Part shown: one piece after another, positions 16,798 to 25,640 of the stretch
Position numbering within the stretch: position 1 is the first letter of the stretch
Layout of the letters: every line of letters begins with the position of its first letter
Source: Nocardia sp. NBC_01730
GTDB taxonomy: Bacteria > Actinomycetota > Actinomycetes > Mycobacteriales > Mycobacteriaceae
Assembly: GCF_035920445.1 (NCBI RefSeq)
Contig: NZ_CP109162.1
Location: 62,001 to 126,000, forward strand
Direction: 5' to 3'
Length of the DNA stretch: 64,000 nucleotides
Notes under the pieces: model-generated
Told to the model about the DNA's origin: nothing
What the model saw: the letters and a program-made list of their open reading frames with translations, nothing else
The model's database searches: none
Translations under genes and position numbers: made by a program

Positions 16798-17643
16798 GTG
16801 CGGCCTACTCCCTGGCAGAAAAGAGAAGCTCCACATGAGCAGGTCGACTCATCCGGTGGGGTGTCGCGACGTCGATGGGATGACGCACGGCCGCGGGCAG
16901 TGCTCGGCGGAAAGCGGCTGCAGAGCGCGCTCGGCGGAAAGTGGGGTTACCTTTGCGCTGCGGTCGGCTGCATCATTACATTCGTCCTGTTGTTCCAACC
17001 ATGGCTGACCACAGACACCGGCGGGACCGACGGTTCGATTCACGTGAACGCCTTCGGGCGGCTCCACGTGACTACCTCCTTGGTAGAGCTCTGGGCGCAA
17101 TCACCACCGCCCGCCTCGACGGTCAGCGGGGTGTGGGGCATCCTCACCAGCGTCGCGATCGTCGTTGTGGTCTGCAGCGTTGCGGTCAATAGCATGGTCC
17201 GCACCGAGGCGCTCGTTCGCGTGGCGACCGTCGCCACGGTCCTCGTTGCGGTTTTCACGATCGCCACCGTGGTCCACCTCCGCAGTAGAGGCGACGAACT
17301 GACCCAAATGGTCTCGTTCGGGACGGCCCGAGATCCGGGCACGCAAGTCGGATTGCTGCTCCGCTGGGCTCGGGGCCATGGCACCTATCCGGTACCAGGG
17401 CTTCGCACGGTTTCCTGGGCCACCGCCAGTCTCACTTGGTATGCGTTCCTCGCCGGCGCGATTTCGCTGGCTTCGGCTATGGCCGCTGTCACTCAGTGGA
17501 TGAATGGACGCAAGAGTCGCCCACACCGACAGAGTCTCGAACTCTCCCGCAGCCGATCCACCATCAGTGCTTCGCCGGCTCCCCGGACCTCGTCGGTCTG
17601 GACCGGCGAGCCGGTTCGAAGGCGGGGTATTCGCTCAGGATAA
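16798..17643 (+). CDS. Four-helix membrane protein, unknown function
   Basis: Four hydrophobic segments are visible: WGYLCAAVGCIITFVLLF, GILTSVAIVVVVCSVAV, VATVATVLVAVFTIATVV and WYAFLAGAISLASAMAAV. The loops after the first and third are the longest and probably external; the C-terminal tail is basic and Ser-rich. The start is uncertain: GTG 16798 gives the longest frame and GTG 16861 is possible. It precedes the prenyltransferase-terpene synthase fusion on the same strand with a 333-base gap, so co-function is only a suggestion. I recognise no family. Confidence 0.6.
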   Translation: MRPTPWQKREAPHEQVDSSGGVSRRRWDDARPRAVLGGKRLQSALGGKWGYLCAAVGCIITFVLLFQPWLTTDTGGTDGSIHVNAFGRLHVTTSLVELWAQSPPPASTVSGVWGILTSVAIVVVVCSVAVNSMVRTEALVRVATVATVLVAVFTIATVVHLRSRGDELTQMVSFGTARDPGTQVGLLLRWARGHGTYPVPGLRTVSWATASLTWYAFLAGAISLASAMAAVTQWMNGRKSRPHRQSLELSRSRSTISASPAPRTSSVWTGEPVRRRGIRSG

Positions 17644-17976
17644 GCGCGGGCACCTACGCGGTGTTCTCCGATCCATCGCGTGCCGGTGAGCGGGCGTTCG
17701 CGGCAACACCGAGCTTCCGTGCTGCGGCGGACGCGCCGACTCCCATGGATGGCAAAGCGTCTTTCCACGCTGAGTGGACATGCCCGTCGCCGAAGAGCAG
17801 CCACTGAATGCCAGTCTGAGGTACACCCCAAAGCAGCGCCGGGTCGCGCGATCCTTACCGCTGTGACGGTGACGTCAAAATGGGCCGATACCAACATTTT
17901 TCGCGTGCGGGTGGTATCAAATTTCACTGATCAACGGTGTGTAGATGACCCGACGTACCCAATCAGGAGCGAGCGC
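17644..17976. other. Leader region of the terpene synthase fusion
   Basis: No gene is supported. The last 120 bases are A+T-richer and contain a TGACGTCA palindrome at 17870-17877, so the promoter of the fusion gene probably lies here. Confidence 0.4.
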
Positions 17977-19983
17977 GTGTCAGGTGAAATCGATTCGGCT
18001 GTCTTCCCGCATCTGGAGGCGGACCTGGACCGCGTCCGTGACGTTCTCGGACCCGTACGGTTCGAGGACAGGCCAGAGCTGACCGCACTCACCGACGAAG
18101 GGCCTGACACCTCTCGCCGGCTGGTCCGGCCCATGTTGACGTTGCTGTCGTTCTACCTGCTCACCGATCCAGCGGCCCCGGCCGACGACCGTACCGTGCG
18201 CGCCGCTGCTGGGGTGGAGTTGCTGCATCTGGGCTCGCTCTACCACGACGACGTCATCGATCACGCCTACCAGCGCCGAGGCCGCCCCAACGCCAACGCA
18301 GTATGGGGATCGCACATGGCCGTACTGGGTGGAGACGCCGTGACGACCGAGGGCATGCGCATACTGATCGAACTCGGCCAGTGCGAAGGGCTCGCGGGGA
18401 CGACCGCGGGTGCGCAGATGTGCGCGGGCATGGTGATCGAAGCCGCCGACCTCTACGTGGCCTCCCGCAGCGAGCAGTCCTACCTCGACGCGATCGACGG
18501 CAAAACGGCGGCGCTGCTCTCGCTGGCATGTCGGGTGGGCGCGATGCAAGCAGGACGACCCGAGGGTGAAGAAGAGGCGGTGGCCCTGTTCGGTCGCTAC
18601 TTCGGGCTTGCCTACCAGCTGTATGACGACATCCTCGATCTGACCTCGACCGCCGAAGAAATGGGCAAGCCCGTCAACGCGGATCTGCGCGAGGGCATCT
18701 ACACCCTTCCCGTGATCCGCGCGGCTGCCCGCGACCGGGACCTTGCCAACCTGCTGCGTGGCAGAATGACGCGTGAGCAAGCCGCACGTGCCCACGAACT
18801 CGTCATCGCCTCCGGCGCCGTGGACGAAGCACAAGCGGTGGCCGAGGAATTCATGGACGAGGCCGCTGGTCAACTCGCCGCCCTGCCCGTTGACCCACGC
18901 GTCCGCCACGCGATCACCGCCTACGCCCGGTCCATACTCGACCGGCGAACTCCTGGTACCGCGGTCTCCCGGCAGTCGACGCGGCCATCTCGAGCCCACG
19001 GTGATGGACTCCCGCCGCAGCTCACGCAATGGGTGCGGAACTGGCTGGTGGACACCGGCCTTGCCCGCACCCCGGCCGAGGCCGACTACCACCGGTGGAT
19101 AGGAGCGGTCCAGCTCCCGGCACAGATCTTCGCCCCGGCGGACACGGCCCGTGAACAGACCGCCTTCGGTATGACCGTGCTGGCCCTTGTGTGGGACGAC
19201 CTCTTCGAGGATCCGCAGCTGAGGGACCCGGAAGCCGTGACCGCGCTGAGGCGTGGTCTGGTGGCAATGCTGCGCCAGGACCCGCGGACACCGTCGAGGC
19301 CGGGCGCGATCCCGACGGCGTGGGCGAGTCTATGGCCGCGCGTGTGCCAGGGCCGCAGCACCCGCTGGCAGGAGCGGTTCCGCGACCACATCGAGGAGTG
19401 GTTCGAAGCCGCCGAACGCGAAGCGCACCATCGCATCAACGGCTACATCCCCTCCACGGCCGACTGCCTGTCGCTGCGGATGGCGATCGGTGCGCTCGAG
19501 CTCAACATCGCCTGCGTGGAGGTGCGCCAGGACCGGGAACTGCCATCGATGCTGCGCAGACACCCCGTGATCCGCCGTCTCGAGGAACTGGCCTTCTCAA
19601 TGGCTCTCGCGGAGAACGACCTCGCAGGGTTGGATCAGGACGAGGCAGACCAAGTCCCCTACAACCTGGTCAGGGCAATCCGTCACGAGACCGGCTGCAC
19701 CCGCCGCGAAGCCATCGAGCAGGTGCAGCGCCAAGTGGCCGAGCAACGCGCCCAGATCGACGAGATGATCCGCTACCTCCCCGCCCTCTTCCGCATGATC
19801 CCCGGCCTGTCTGGCCACGGAAAGGAATACGTACCGATCTTCGAGATGATGACAAACGTGGTGCACCGAGCACCTCAGACCGATCGGTACACGCAAACCT
19901 CAGCTTCCGCAGCACCGGACTTGGAACGCTTGCGCCGTGAGATCTACCTCCCGGCCGACGAACCGGCGCCTACCGCGCCGTAA
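17977..19983 (+). CDS. Bifunctional isoprenyl diphosphate synthase - class I terpene synthase fusion, 668 aa
   Basis: GTG 17977 follows AGGAG by 8 bases. Residues 1 to about 325 are an all-alpha trans-prenyltransferase: first Asp-rich motif LYHDDVIDHAYQRRGRP (Asp91-Asp95), DGKTA, second Asp-rich motif YQLYDDILD (Asp217-Asp221), then a typical C-terminal helix bundle. A Ser/Arg-rich linker (about 325-345) leads to residues 346-668, which read as a bacterial terpene cyclase: VWDDLFED (Asp407-Asp412), Arg501 (SLRMAIGA) exactly 46 residues before the NSE-like NDLAGLDQD (Asn547...Asp555), and Arg637-Tyr638 about 83 residues after it. These spacings match the pyrophosphate sensor and RY pair of known cyclases. 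The NSE motif is altered (Gly for Ser/Thr, Asp for Glu). Predicted role: make a polyprenyl diphosphate and cyclise it. Product and chain length are unknown. Confidence 0.88.
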   Translation: MSGEIDSAVFPHLEADLDRVRDVLGPVRFEDRPELTALTDEGPDTSRRLVRPMLTLLSFYLLTDPAAPADDRTVRAAAGVELLHLGSLYHDDVIDHAYQRRGRPNANAVWGSHMAVLGGDAVTTEGMRILIELGQCEGLAGTTAGAQMCAGMVIEAADLYVASRSEQSYLDAIDGKTAALLSLACRVGAMQAGRPEGEEEAVALFGRYFGLAYQLYDDILDLTSTAEEMGKPVNADLREGIYTLPVIRAAARDRDLANLLRGRMTREQAARAHELVIASGAVDEAQAVAEEFMDEAAGQLAALPVDPRVRHAITAYARSILDRRTPGTAVSRQSTRPSRAHGDGLPPQLTQWVRNWLVDTGLARTPAEADYHRWIGAVQLPAQIFAPADTAREQTAFGMTVLALVWDDLFEDPQLRDPEAVTALRRGLVAMLRQDPRTPSRPGAIPTAWASLWPRVCQGRSTRWQERFRDHIEEWFEAAEREAHHRINGYIPSTADCLSLRMAIGALELNIACVEVRQDRELPSMLRRHPVIRRLEELAFSMALAENDLAGLDQDEADQVPYNLVRAIRHETGCTRREAIEQVQRQVAEQRAQIDEMIRYLPALFRMIPGLSGHGKEYVPIFEMMTNVVHRAPQTDRYTQTSASAAPDLERLRREIYLPADEPAPTAP

Positions 19984-20274
19984 GCCCCCGCAGCCGGCGA
20001 AACACTGAGGGATGTCGGTAACAACGGGTCGAGTTCGCGGTCATTTCATGCTGCGATATCGAACAGGGTCAGCTCTCGTGGCTGTCGTGAAGCAGTGGCG
20101 CGCAGTTCTTCACGTTCACGGATCGCGCAGGTCGGTCCGATGCCTTGGGTGACCGATTGCGGCGACACCAGCCAGCCGTGACAGCGGCGTTCCCTGTCAA
20201 GTCTGGGTGTTGCGGAACCGGAGTGATGAGGGACCGAGGCGGCGACTGAGCCGCCTGAAATCTCCGTCTGGGCT

Positions 20275-21141
20275 TCAGGATTCCGAGGCCTCCACGTTGT
20301 GCTCGTCTCCGTGTTCGTCCGCGGCGAGCTCCGCGAAGAATTCCGCCAGGGGATCCGCGCAGAGCTCGGTGGGAGCCTCGTCGGCAGTCGAGAAGACTTT
20401 CGGTAGGGCGGCCAGATAGTCGCGGACCGCCGGGGAGAAATTCCTCTCGTCCCGCTCCTCGGAGACGGCTTCGAACCACGCGGTGTTCTCGACCCAGAAC
20501 CGGTACAGGAACCGCTCGAAGTCGTCGGCTACGAGGGTCAGTGCGGAGTTCAGCTGCGCAACGGGCGGCAGGGGTTCGTCGTCGCCGTACCGTTCGCCTG
20601 CGGCGACGACCTGGTGGGTTCCGTCGGACAAAATGTGCAGGTACCACAGAACGCAGTCCTGTGAGTCGGCGAGAATCCGCACGAGGCGGTCACCGTTGCC
20701 GAACGGACCGGGGATCACCGAGGCGCTCACGTCCCAGTAGCAGCCGGTGCACGACGGGACGGCCTGCTGCAACTCGGGTCGGTCGAAGAAGGCGGCGAAA
20801 GCGGCCGGGACCTGGTGCCGCAGTGCTTCCGGCAGAGGGTCGACGCCCATGCTTGCACGGACCTCGCCCGGTACCAGCCAGCTGAACGTGCCGTCGAAAA
20901 GATGATCGGGCAATGCCGGAAGCTCGCCGACCGGGAAGCTGCGGTAGGTGCCGACGCACGGGCGATACAGGCCGAGGTCGGTGCCGATCCAACTCATTCG
21001 GAGATCCATACGGGGCACGGTAACGTCGATCTCCGACACGATCCGGGCCTGGGAACGGCAAGGGTGGTTCTGATCGCGAATCCGGGGCCGCTTCGTCCAG
21101 GGGACCTCGATGCCCACCAGTGATATCGCATCAGTCTTCAT
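20275..21141 (-). CDS. Hypothetical protein, possibly SUKH/SMI1-like
   Basis: The soluble 288-residue product is rich in Trp and acidic residues. The central portion (FSWLVPGEVRASMG, DCVLWYLHILSDGTHQVV) loosely recalls SMI1/KNR4 (SUKH) proteins, many of which are toxin immunity proteins. This is a weak resemblance and I would call it hypothetical. ATG 21141 is chosen because it overlaps the stop of the decayed recombinase upstream (ATGA at 21141-21138), implying translational coupling. Met at 21009 (MDLRMSWIG) is an alternative. The C-terminal 15 residues are strongly acidic. It may be a passenger of the recombinase element. Confidence 0.6.
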   Translation of the reverse strand: MKTDAISLVGIEVPWTKRPRIRDQNHPCRSQARIVSEIDVTVPRMDLRMSWIGTDLGLYRPCVGTYRSFPVGELPALPDHLFDGTFSWLVPGEVRASMGVDPLPEALRHQVPAAFAAFFDRPELQQAVPSCTGCYWDVSASVIPGPFGNGDRLVRILADSQDCVLWYLHILSDGTHQVVAAGERYGDDEPLPPVAQLNSALTLVADDFERFLYRFWVENTAWFEAVSEERDERNFSPAVRDYLAALPKVFSTADEAPTELCADPLAEFFAELAADEHGDEHNVEASES

Positions 21142-22080
21142 GTACCTGGTGACACGATCCGCAACGGCACCCCGTCTGCGGTGTCGGTCTCCATGTCCAG
21201 GAGCTGGTGAATGCCGCCGCGCTGACGAGTGGCGTAGCCCTCGCTGACCAGGGTCCGCAGATGGCCGTATTGGACCGCGAGGGCGACCAGGCCACCGGGT
21301 CGACGGGCGATGTGCCATGCCAACCTTCGCCGGAACCGGGCGGTGCCGATATTGCCGTCAGGATCTGCTGACCCCAGGTTGGCCCACGATCGCGCCGGTG
21401 ATCGGGATATCGAGCGGACAACCTCCGGGATTGGTGTCGCGGTAGTGCTGCCATCGCGGGGTTTTGAGGATGCGGTGAACCTTCTCTCGCGGAGTGCCGG
21501 TGATCGCGGCGATGTAGGTCGCCGCGGCCCTGATCGGAGGGTGGTGTGCGTGGGCAGGGGTTTCCCGGTTGCTTCCAGGTCTTCGAGATAGGCGATCAAC
21601 GCCGGTGGAGCGCCCTCGGGGGTGTCGGTGACGGGTTCTGGGCGACGATGCGCCGCAGCCGCTGTTCCTCTTTCCGGGCAGCGAGGATGTCGTCGGCGAA
21701 CTCTTCGACGAACTCCAACGCCCAGATCAACAGCGGCCCCATGGTGGCCGGGCTGATCGGTTCGGTGGCGTTCTCCCTGGCGGCAGTGGCCGCGGGGTAG
21801 GTAGTCGTCGACCCTTCGATCTCCCAGGACGGGACCCGATGCGCGACCCCGGCGGCAGGTGGGGCGTGAAGGCGCTCAGGTGGGTCAGCGCGGAGAGGTG
21901 GTTCCCGTTGGTGTTGCGCGAGACCTTGCGGGTCTTGACCAGGTAATTTCCGTAGTCGGCGAGGACTTCTGTGGTTGCCTGAGCCAGTCCGGTGATCCCG
22001 CGATCGCTGAGCCAGGTCGCCGCCCCGAATCCGGTGACCGCAACCGCTGCACCCGAAGCGGCACCGGCTGGGAAGCTGAT
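21138..22080 (-). pseudogene. Decayed tyrosine recombinase (TnpA-type), several frameshifts
   Basis: Pieces in all three minus frames follow in order. At the 5' side is a core-binding domain (WLSDRGITGLAQATTEVLAD, YLVKTRKVSRNTN). Next, one frame over, comes a helical block (MGPLLIWALEFVEEFADDIL). Then come a YIAAITGTPREKVHRIL piece and finally a catalytic-domain-like stretch RFRRRLAWHIARRPGGLVA with VQYGHLRTLVSEGY. At least three shifts and loss of the N-terminus (junction near 22070) make it non-functional. It faces the plus-strand recombinase remnant head to head, both cut at the same place. Confidence 0.65.
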
Positions 22081-22984
22081 CGTGGAAATCCTCATCGCCT
22101 GCGGACTGCGGCTCAAGGACGCCCGCACCCTGCCGTTCGACTGCGTTGTCCGCGATGCCGACAACAATCCCTATTTGGCCTGGCTCAACCGCAAGATGGC
22201 CGATCGCCCAGCGTTCTTCCCGCTCTCGGAAGAGTTGGCCGAGAAGATCCTCACCCAGCAGCGAGCGGTGCTCGACCGGTTCCCCGGGGGATCGCCGTGG
22301 TTGTTCCCGGCGATCCACAGCAACATCGACGGCAGCCGATACGCCAGTGGCACCCGACTGCGTCAGCAGTTGGAGCGATGGCTCGAAGAATTGGACCTCC
22401 TCGATGAGCACGACCGGCCGATCCGGGTCACGTTCCACCAATTCCGGCACACGCTTGGGACCAGGCTGATCAACGCCGATGTCCCGCAACCGGTGGTCCC
22501 GGCGTTGCTCGACCATATGTCCCCGGACATGACCGCGATCTACGCTCGCTTGCACAACGAAACACTGCGTGAGCACTGGCTCAAGGCGGTGAAGGTCAAT
22601 GCCGACGGCGAACCCGCCACGATCACTGCCGATCATCCACTCGCCGACGCGGCTTGGGCGAAGCTGAGCATGGTCCGCGCGAAAGTGACTCTGCCGAACG
22701 GATACTGCGGCGCCCCGGTCCAAACCGACTGCGAATACGCCAACCCGTGTCTGGACTGCCGATTCTTCATCACCACCACCGAATTCCTCGGCCAGCGTCG
22801 CCGCCAACGCGACGACACCGCGCGCATGATCGCCGATGCCGAAGCCGCCGGGCACAGGAGGGTCGCCGAGAAGAATACTCGCACCCTGATCAAGCTCGAC
22901 ACCATTGTCGGAGCACTCGAATCCGTGCGGGACGGCCGGATCGTGGCCGGAGGAAGGGTCGAAGAACTCGATGCCGCTGGCTGA
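22073..22984 (+). pseudogene. 5'-truncated tyrosine recombinase (TnpB-type), catalytic half intact
   Basis: Homology-like sequence begins abruptly at LIVEILIACGLRLKDARTL after the junction near 22073; the 27 codons before it are antisense to the other recombinase. The catalytic signature is present: the first Arg in CGLRLKDAR, HQFRHTLGTRL and LDHMSPDMTAIYARL. A Cys cluster near the end (GYCGAP, CEYANPCLDC) is shared in position with the other recombinases in this window. The usual several-hundred-residue N-terminal part is missing. Its stop overlaps the start of the next small gene by 14 bases, so it once led an operon. Confidence 0.75.
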
Positions 22985-23357
22985 CAACACCCGGTTCCTG
23001 CTCGAAGCCACCCAACGGCGCAGCGAGGACGCACGCAAACGAGCCGAAGCCGCGATCACGACGGCGACCCGCGGCCACCACCGCATCACCGTCGCGGGGA
23101 TCGCCAAGACCGCAGGCGTTTCACGATCCTGGATCTATACACAATCCGACCTCGTTGACGCGATATCCACTCTGCAACAACGGAATCCGACGACGGGTCA
23201 GATGACGCCGACCTCGGCGACAGTGCAGTCGTTGCAGACCAGGCTAGAAGCAGCGAACGAACGCAGCAAACAGTTGCGCCAGCAAGTCACGCAGCTGACC
23301 GCCCAACTCGAAACCGCATACGGCGAAATCCGAGCCCTACGTAACGCTCAGCCGTGA
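22971..23357 (+). CDS. DUF6262/TnpC-like accessory protein of a recombinase element
   Basis: From ATG 22971 the product (128 aa) has a helix-turn-helix-like middle (RITVAGIAKTAGVSRSWIYT) and a long coiled-coil-prone C-terminus (VQSLQTRLEAANERSKQLRQ). Small proteins of this build follow paired tyrosine recombinases in actinobacterial elements, the third gene after TnpA and TnpB types. The 14-base overlap with the recombinase frame supports the start. It is probably a DNA-binding helper; now orphaned, since the recombinase is truncated. Confidence 0.7.
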   Translation: MPLADNTRFLLEATQRRSEDARKRAEAAITTATRGHHRITVAGIAKTAGVSRSWIYTQSDLVDAISTLQQRNPTTGQMTPTSATVQSLQTRLEAANERSKQLRQQVTQLTAQLETAYGEIRALRNAQP

Positions 23358-23658
23358 TGACCCGAGGGGTATCCCGTCTCGTTGAACTTGAGGCAGTCTC
23401 GTAGATCCGAGGTATCCCGCGCGTTGTCTCAGGTATTACGTTCGCGCAGGGACGAGTCCCAACGTTCGGCAATTCCGATTACACGACGCTTCCGATGCGG
23501 AGGTCGGGTGCGACGGTAGTCGGCTTTGAGTTGGAAGCGTTCGCCATGGGATACCCCGCCGCTATTACCTCCGCAGCCGGGCATGACTGACGGCACTGCC
23601 ACCACTGGCTTCGAGTATCCGCACACGCCAGCCTGGTTGCCCCGGTCGCTGCTCGTCT
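23358..23658. other. No gene recognised
   Basis: Tail of the recombinase remnant and space before the convergent LLM oxidoreductase. No terminator or repeat stands out. Confidence 0.45.
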
Positions 23659-24606
23659 TCAGTTGTGTCCGGTTCTGCTCAGTTCGCCGAGCAACGCCCA
23701 GGTTCGCTCCTCGTCGCGTGCCGATCCCAGGGCGGTAAGTGCGAAGATCAGCTCGTCGGCGCCGGCCTCGGCATAGCGAGCTACTGCGTCGGCCATGGTC
23801 TGCTCGTCGCCGATCACGGCCAGTTCCGCCGGGTCGGATATGTTTTCCCGGTCCAGCAGCGCCCGATATGCCGGCATCTCGCCGTATCTGTCCATCTGTT
23901 GCGCCGCGCGGTCGCGTGCGCCTGCCACGTCGGCGGTGACTACGCCACCCACCATGCCGATCACCCGGGGCGTCGGTCGACCGGCTGCCGCGGCGTGTCG
24001 GGCCAGTGTGGGGATTGTGAAGTCCGCCAGCGTGTTCGGGCCGGTGAGCAAAGGGAGGGCGCCGTCAGTGAGCTCGGCCGCGACCCGCAGGGTCAGCGGG
24101 CCGGAGGTGGCCAGCAATATTGGCACCGGCGAGTGGAGTGTCGGCATCATGCTGCGTGCCGGAGACCTGGCCACCAGTGTCTCGTCGGCGTGGTCGACTG
24201 CGCCGGCGTGGAGCAGCTCGTGCAGGGCGGTGAGGTATTCGCGTAGGTATCGGATGCGTGGGTGGGTGTTGCCATAGCCTGCAGCGATCTCTGGCAAGGA
24301 CAAGCCGAGGCCGAGTTCGAATCGGCCTCCGCTGGCCGCCTGTGCTGTTTGCGCCTGCATGGCCAGCGCGTTGGGGTGGCGTGGGTGGACGGGCACGACA
24401 GCAGTGCCGACCGTGATGTCGGGCAGCTCGCGTCCGATCAGCGCGGCGACGGCCAGAGCGTCGTAGTCGAACCGCTGGGTCAGCCAGACCGCGGGCACGC
24501 CGAGTTCGGCCAGCTTGCGGGCCTGGTCGAGCAGGTAGTCGACGGGGTTCACACCGGGGGTGAGCTGTTCGTAGTAGTCGGTGGGCAGGGCAACGCCGAT
24601 TCGCAT
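23659..24606 (-). CDS. LLM-class (luciferase-like) F420-dependent oxidoreductase
   Basis: The 315-residue product has the TIM-barrel luciferase-like pattern: MRIGVALPTDYYEQL at the N-terminus, GVPAVWLTQRFDYDALAVAAL, TVGTAVVPVHPRHPNALAMQ, SGGRFELGLGLS and the C-terminal GADELIFAL. Such actinobacterial enzymes (TIGR03564-like) usually use coenzyme F420; the substrate is unknown. ATG 24606 starts exactly at the family N-terminus, though an upstream open frame continues antisense through the regulator. It is divergent from a TetR regulator 51 bases away with dyad symmetry between, so it is probably that regulator's target. Confidence 0.88.
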   Translation of the reverse strand: MRIGVALPTDYYEQLTPGVNPVDYLLDQARKLAELGVPAVWLTQRFDYDALAVAALIGRELPDITVGTAVVPVHPRHPNALAMQAQTAQAASGGRFELGLGLSLPEIAAGYGNTHPRIRYLREYLTALHELLHAGAVDHADETLVARSPARSMMPTLHSPVPILLATSGPLTLRVAAELTDGALPLLTGPNTLADFTIPTLARHAAAAGRPTPRVIGMVGGVVTADVAGARDRAAQQMDRYGEMPAYRALLDRENISDPAELAVIGDEQTMADAVARYAEAGADELIFALTALGSARDEERTWALLGELSRTGHN

Positions 24607-24612
24607 ATCGAC

Positions 24613-24652
24613 AAATGTACACCAAGTATACTTATCTACCAGGTTTACATTT
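24613..24652. promoter_or_regulatory. Operator-like dyad between LLM oxidoreductase and TetR genes
   Basis: AAATGTACACC (24613-24623) is mirrored by GGTTTACATTT (24642-24652) with one mismatch, and between them lies a perfect 10-base palindrome AAGTATACTT (24624-24633). The block fills the 51-base divergent promoter region. Confidence 0.6.
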
Positions 24653-24657
24653 CCGCT

Positions 24658-25302
24658 ATGCTGCTCGACATGACACCCGAGTTGGGCCTGCGTGAGCGCA
24701 AGAAGCGGCATACCCGCGCAGCCATCTCCGATGCCGCCATCCGGTTGTTCCTGGCCGACGGGTTCGACGCGGTGTCGGTGGTGGAGATCGCAGCTGCCGC
24801 GGAGGTGTCCAAGCGCACCCTGTTCAAGTACTTCCCCTCCAAGGAGGACCTGGTCGTGCACCGGTTCGCCGACCACGTCGACGAGGCGGCCCGTGTGGTG
24901 CGGGACCGGGCGCGCGGGCAGGCGCCGCTGGCCGCGCTGCACGCCGCGTTTCGCGCCGGCCTGGACAACCACGAACCCAGCACAGGCCTGTGTGACGTGC
25001 CCGAGGTGCTGGCCTGCTACCGGTTGGTGCTGGACACCCCGACACTGACCGCGCGGCTCGCCCAGTTCCTCACCAGCGGCGAGGTGGCACTCGCCGAGGC
25101 ACTCGGCCCGCCGGGGGAGTTGGACGCGCGGCTGGCAGCCAGCGCGGTCATCGCGGTGCAGCGCAACCTCAGCGAGGCCAACTGGCGCGCACTGGCCACC
25201 GGCCACACCGCCGCGCAACGGCATCCGGTCGCGGTTACCGAGGCAGAGCGCGCCTTCGACCTGCTGGCCAGCGGTATCGGCGATCGGTTCCAGGTTGCTT
25301 GA
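24658..25302 (+). CDS. TetR-family regulator
   Basis: The N-terminal DNA-binding domain is standard: RERKKRHTRAAISDAAIRLF, then VVEIAAAAEVSKRTLFKYF and PSKEDLVVHRF. The remaining 150 residues are a helical ligand-binding domain (TetR_C-like). ATG 24658 is used; ATG 24670 (MTPELG) is equally likely. It is divergent from the LLM oxidoreductase and probably represses it and itself through the dyad at 24613-24652. Confidence 0.9.
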   Translation: MLLDMTPELGLRERKKRHTRAAISDAAIRLFLADGFDAVSVVEIAAAAEVSKRTLFKYFPSKEDLVVHRFADHVDEAARVVRDRARGQAPLAALHAAFRAGLDNHEPSTGLCDVPEVLACYRLVLDTPTLTARLAQFLTSGEVALAEALGPPGELDARLAASAVIAVQRNLSEANWRALATGHTAAQRHPVAVTEAERAFDLLASGIGDRFQVA

Positions 25303-25340
25303 CCTTGGCCGAACGCTCGGCCGGAGCGATCCCGAGAGTG

Positions 25341-25640
25341 TCAGAACGGCGGCTCGCCATCGCCGCGGTTGCCGCCGAAGGTACCCGCGGCAGCGCCATC
25401 GAACGCAGTCTCCCCGACAGCGGCAAAACCCCACGGATCGTCACTGGTGATACTGCTACCGAAGCCATTATTACCGCTTCCGCCGCCGTTGCTGTTGACC
25501 CGGTTGACCTTCGCGGTCGCGAACGCCAACGAGGCACCAACGTCGTTCGCCTGAACCTCGACCACAGTGCGCTTCTCGCCCTGCTGGGTTTCATACGAGC
25601 GCTGCACCAGCCGCCCCACAACCACGACTGAGCGGTTCGG
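25341..25640 (-). pseudogene. ssb: C-terminal fragment of a single-stranded DNA-binding protein
   Basis: The last about 95 codons of an SSB are clear: VVVVGRLVQRSYETQQGEKR (the L45-loop region), TVVEVQANDVGASLAFATAK, a Gly/Asn-rich linker and a GDGEPPF tip of the kind that recruits partner proteins. The first about 60 residues of the OB fold are missing: upstream of 25640 the frame turns into unlike sequence. A 94-codon frame from GTG 25625 remains open but cannot form a full OB fold. SSB genes are common cargo of conjugative elements. Confidence 0.7.

Noticed and set aside
17980..19092. 370-codon minus frame opposite the terpene synthase fusion
   Set aside because: High-GC shadow frame; no ribosome-binding site or motif, while the plus strand carries all diagnostic residues.
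21596..23107. 503-codon minus-strand frame over the recombinase region
   Set aside because: Most of it is antisense to the TnpB-type and DUF6262-like genes, with odd Arg/Gln/His-rich composition. Only its last about 80 codons belong to a real (decayed) recombinase.
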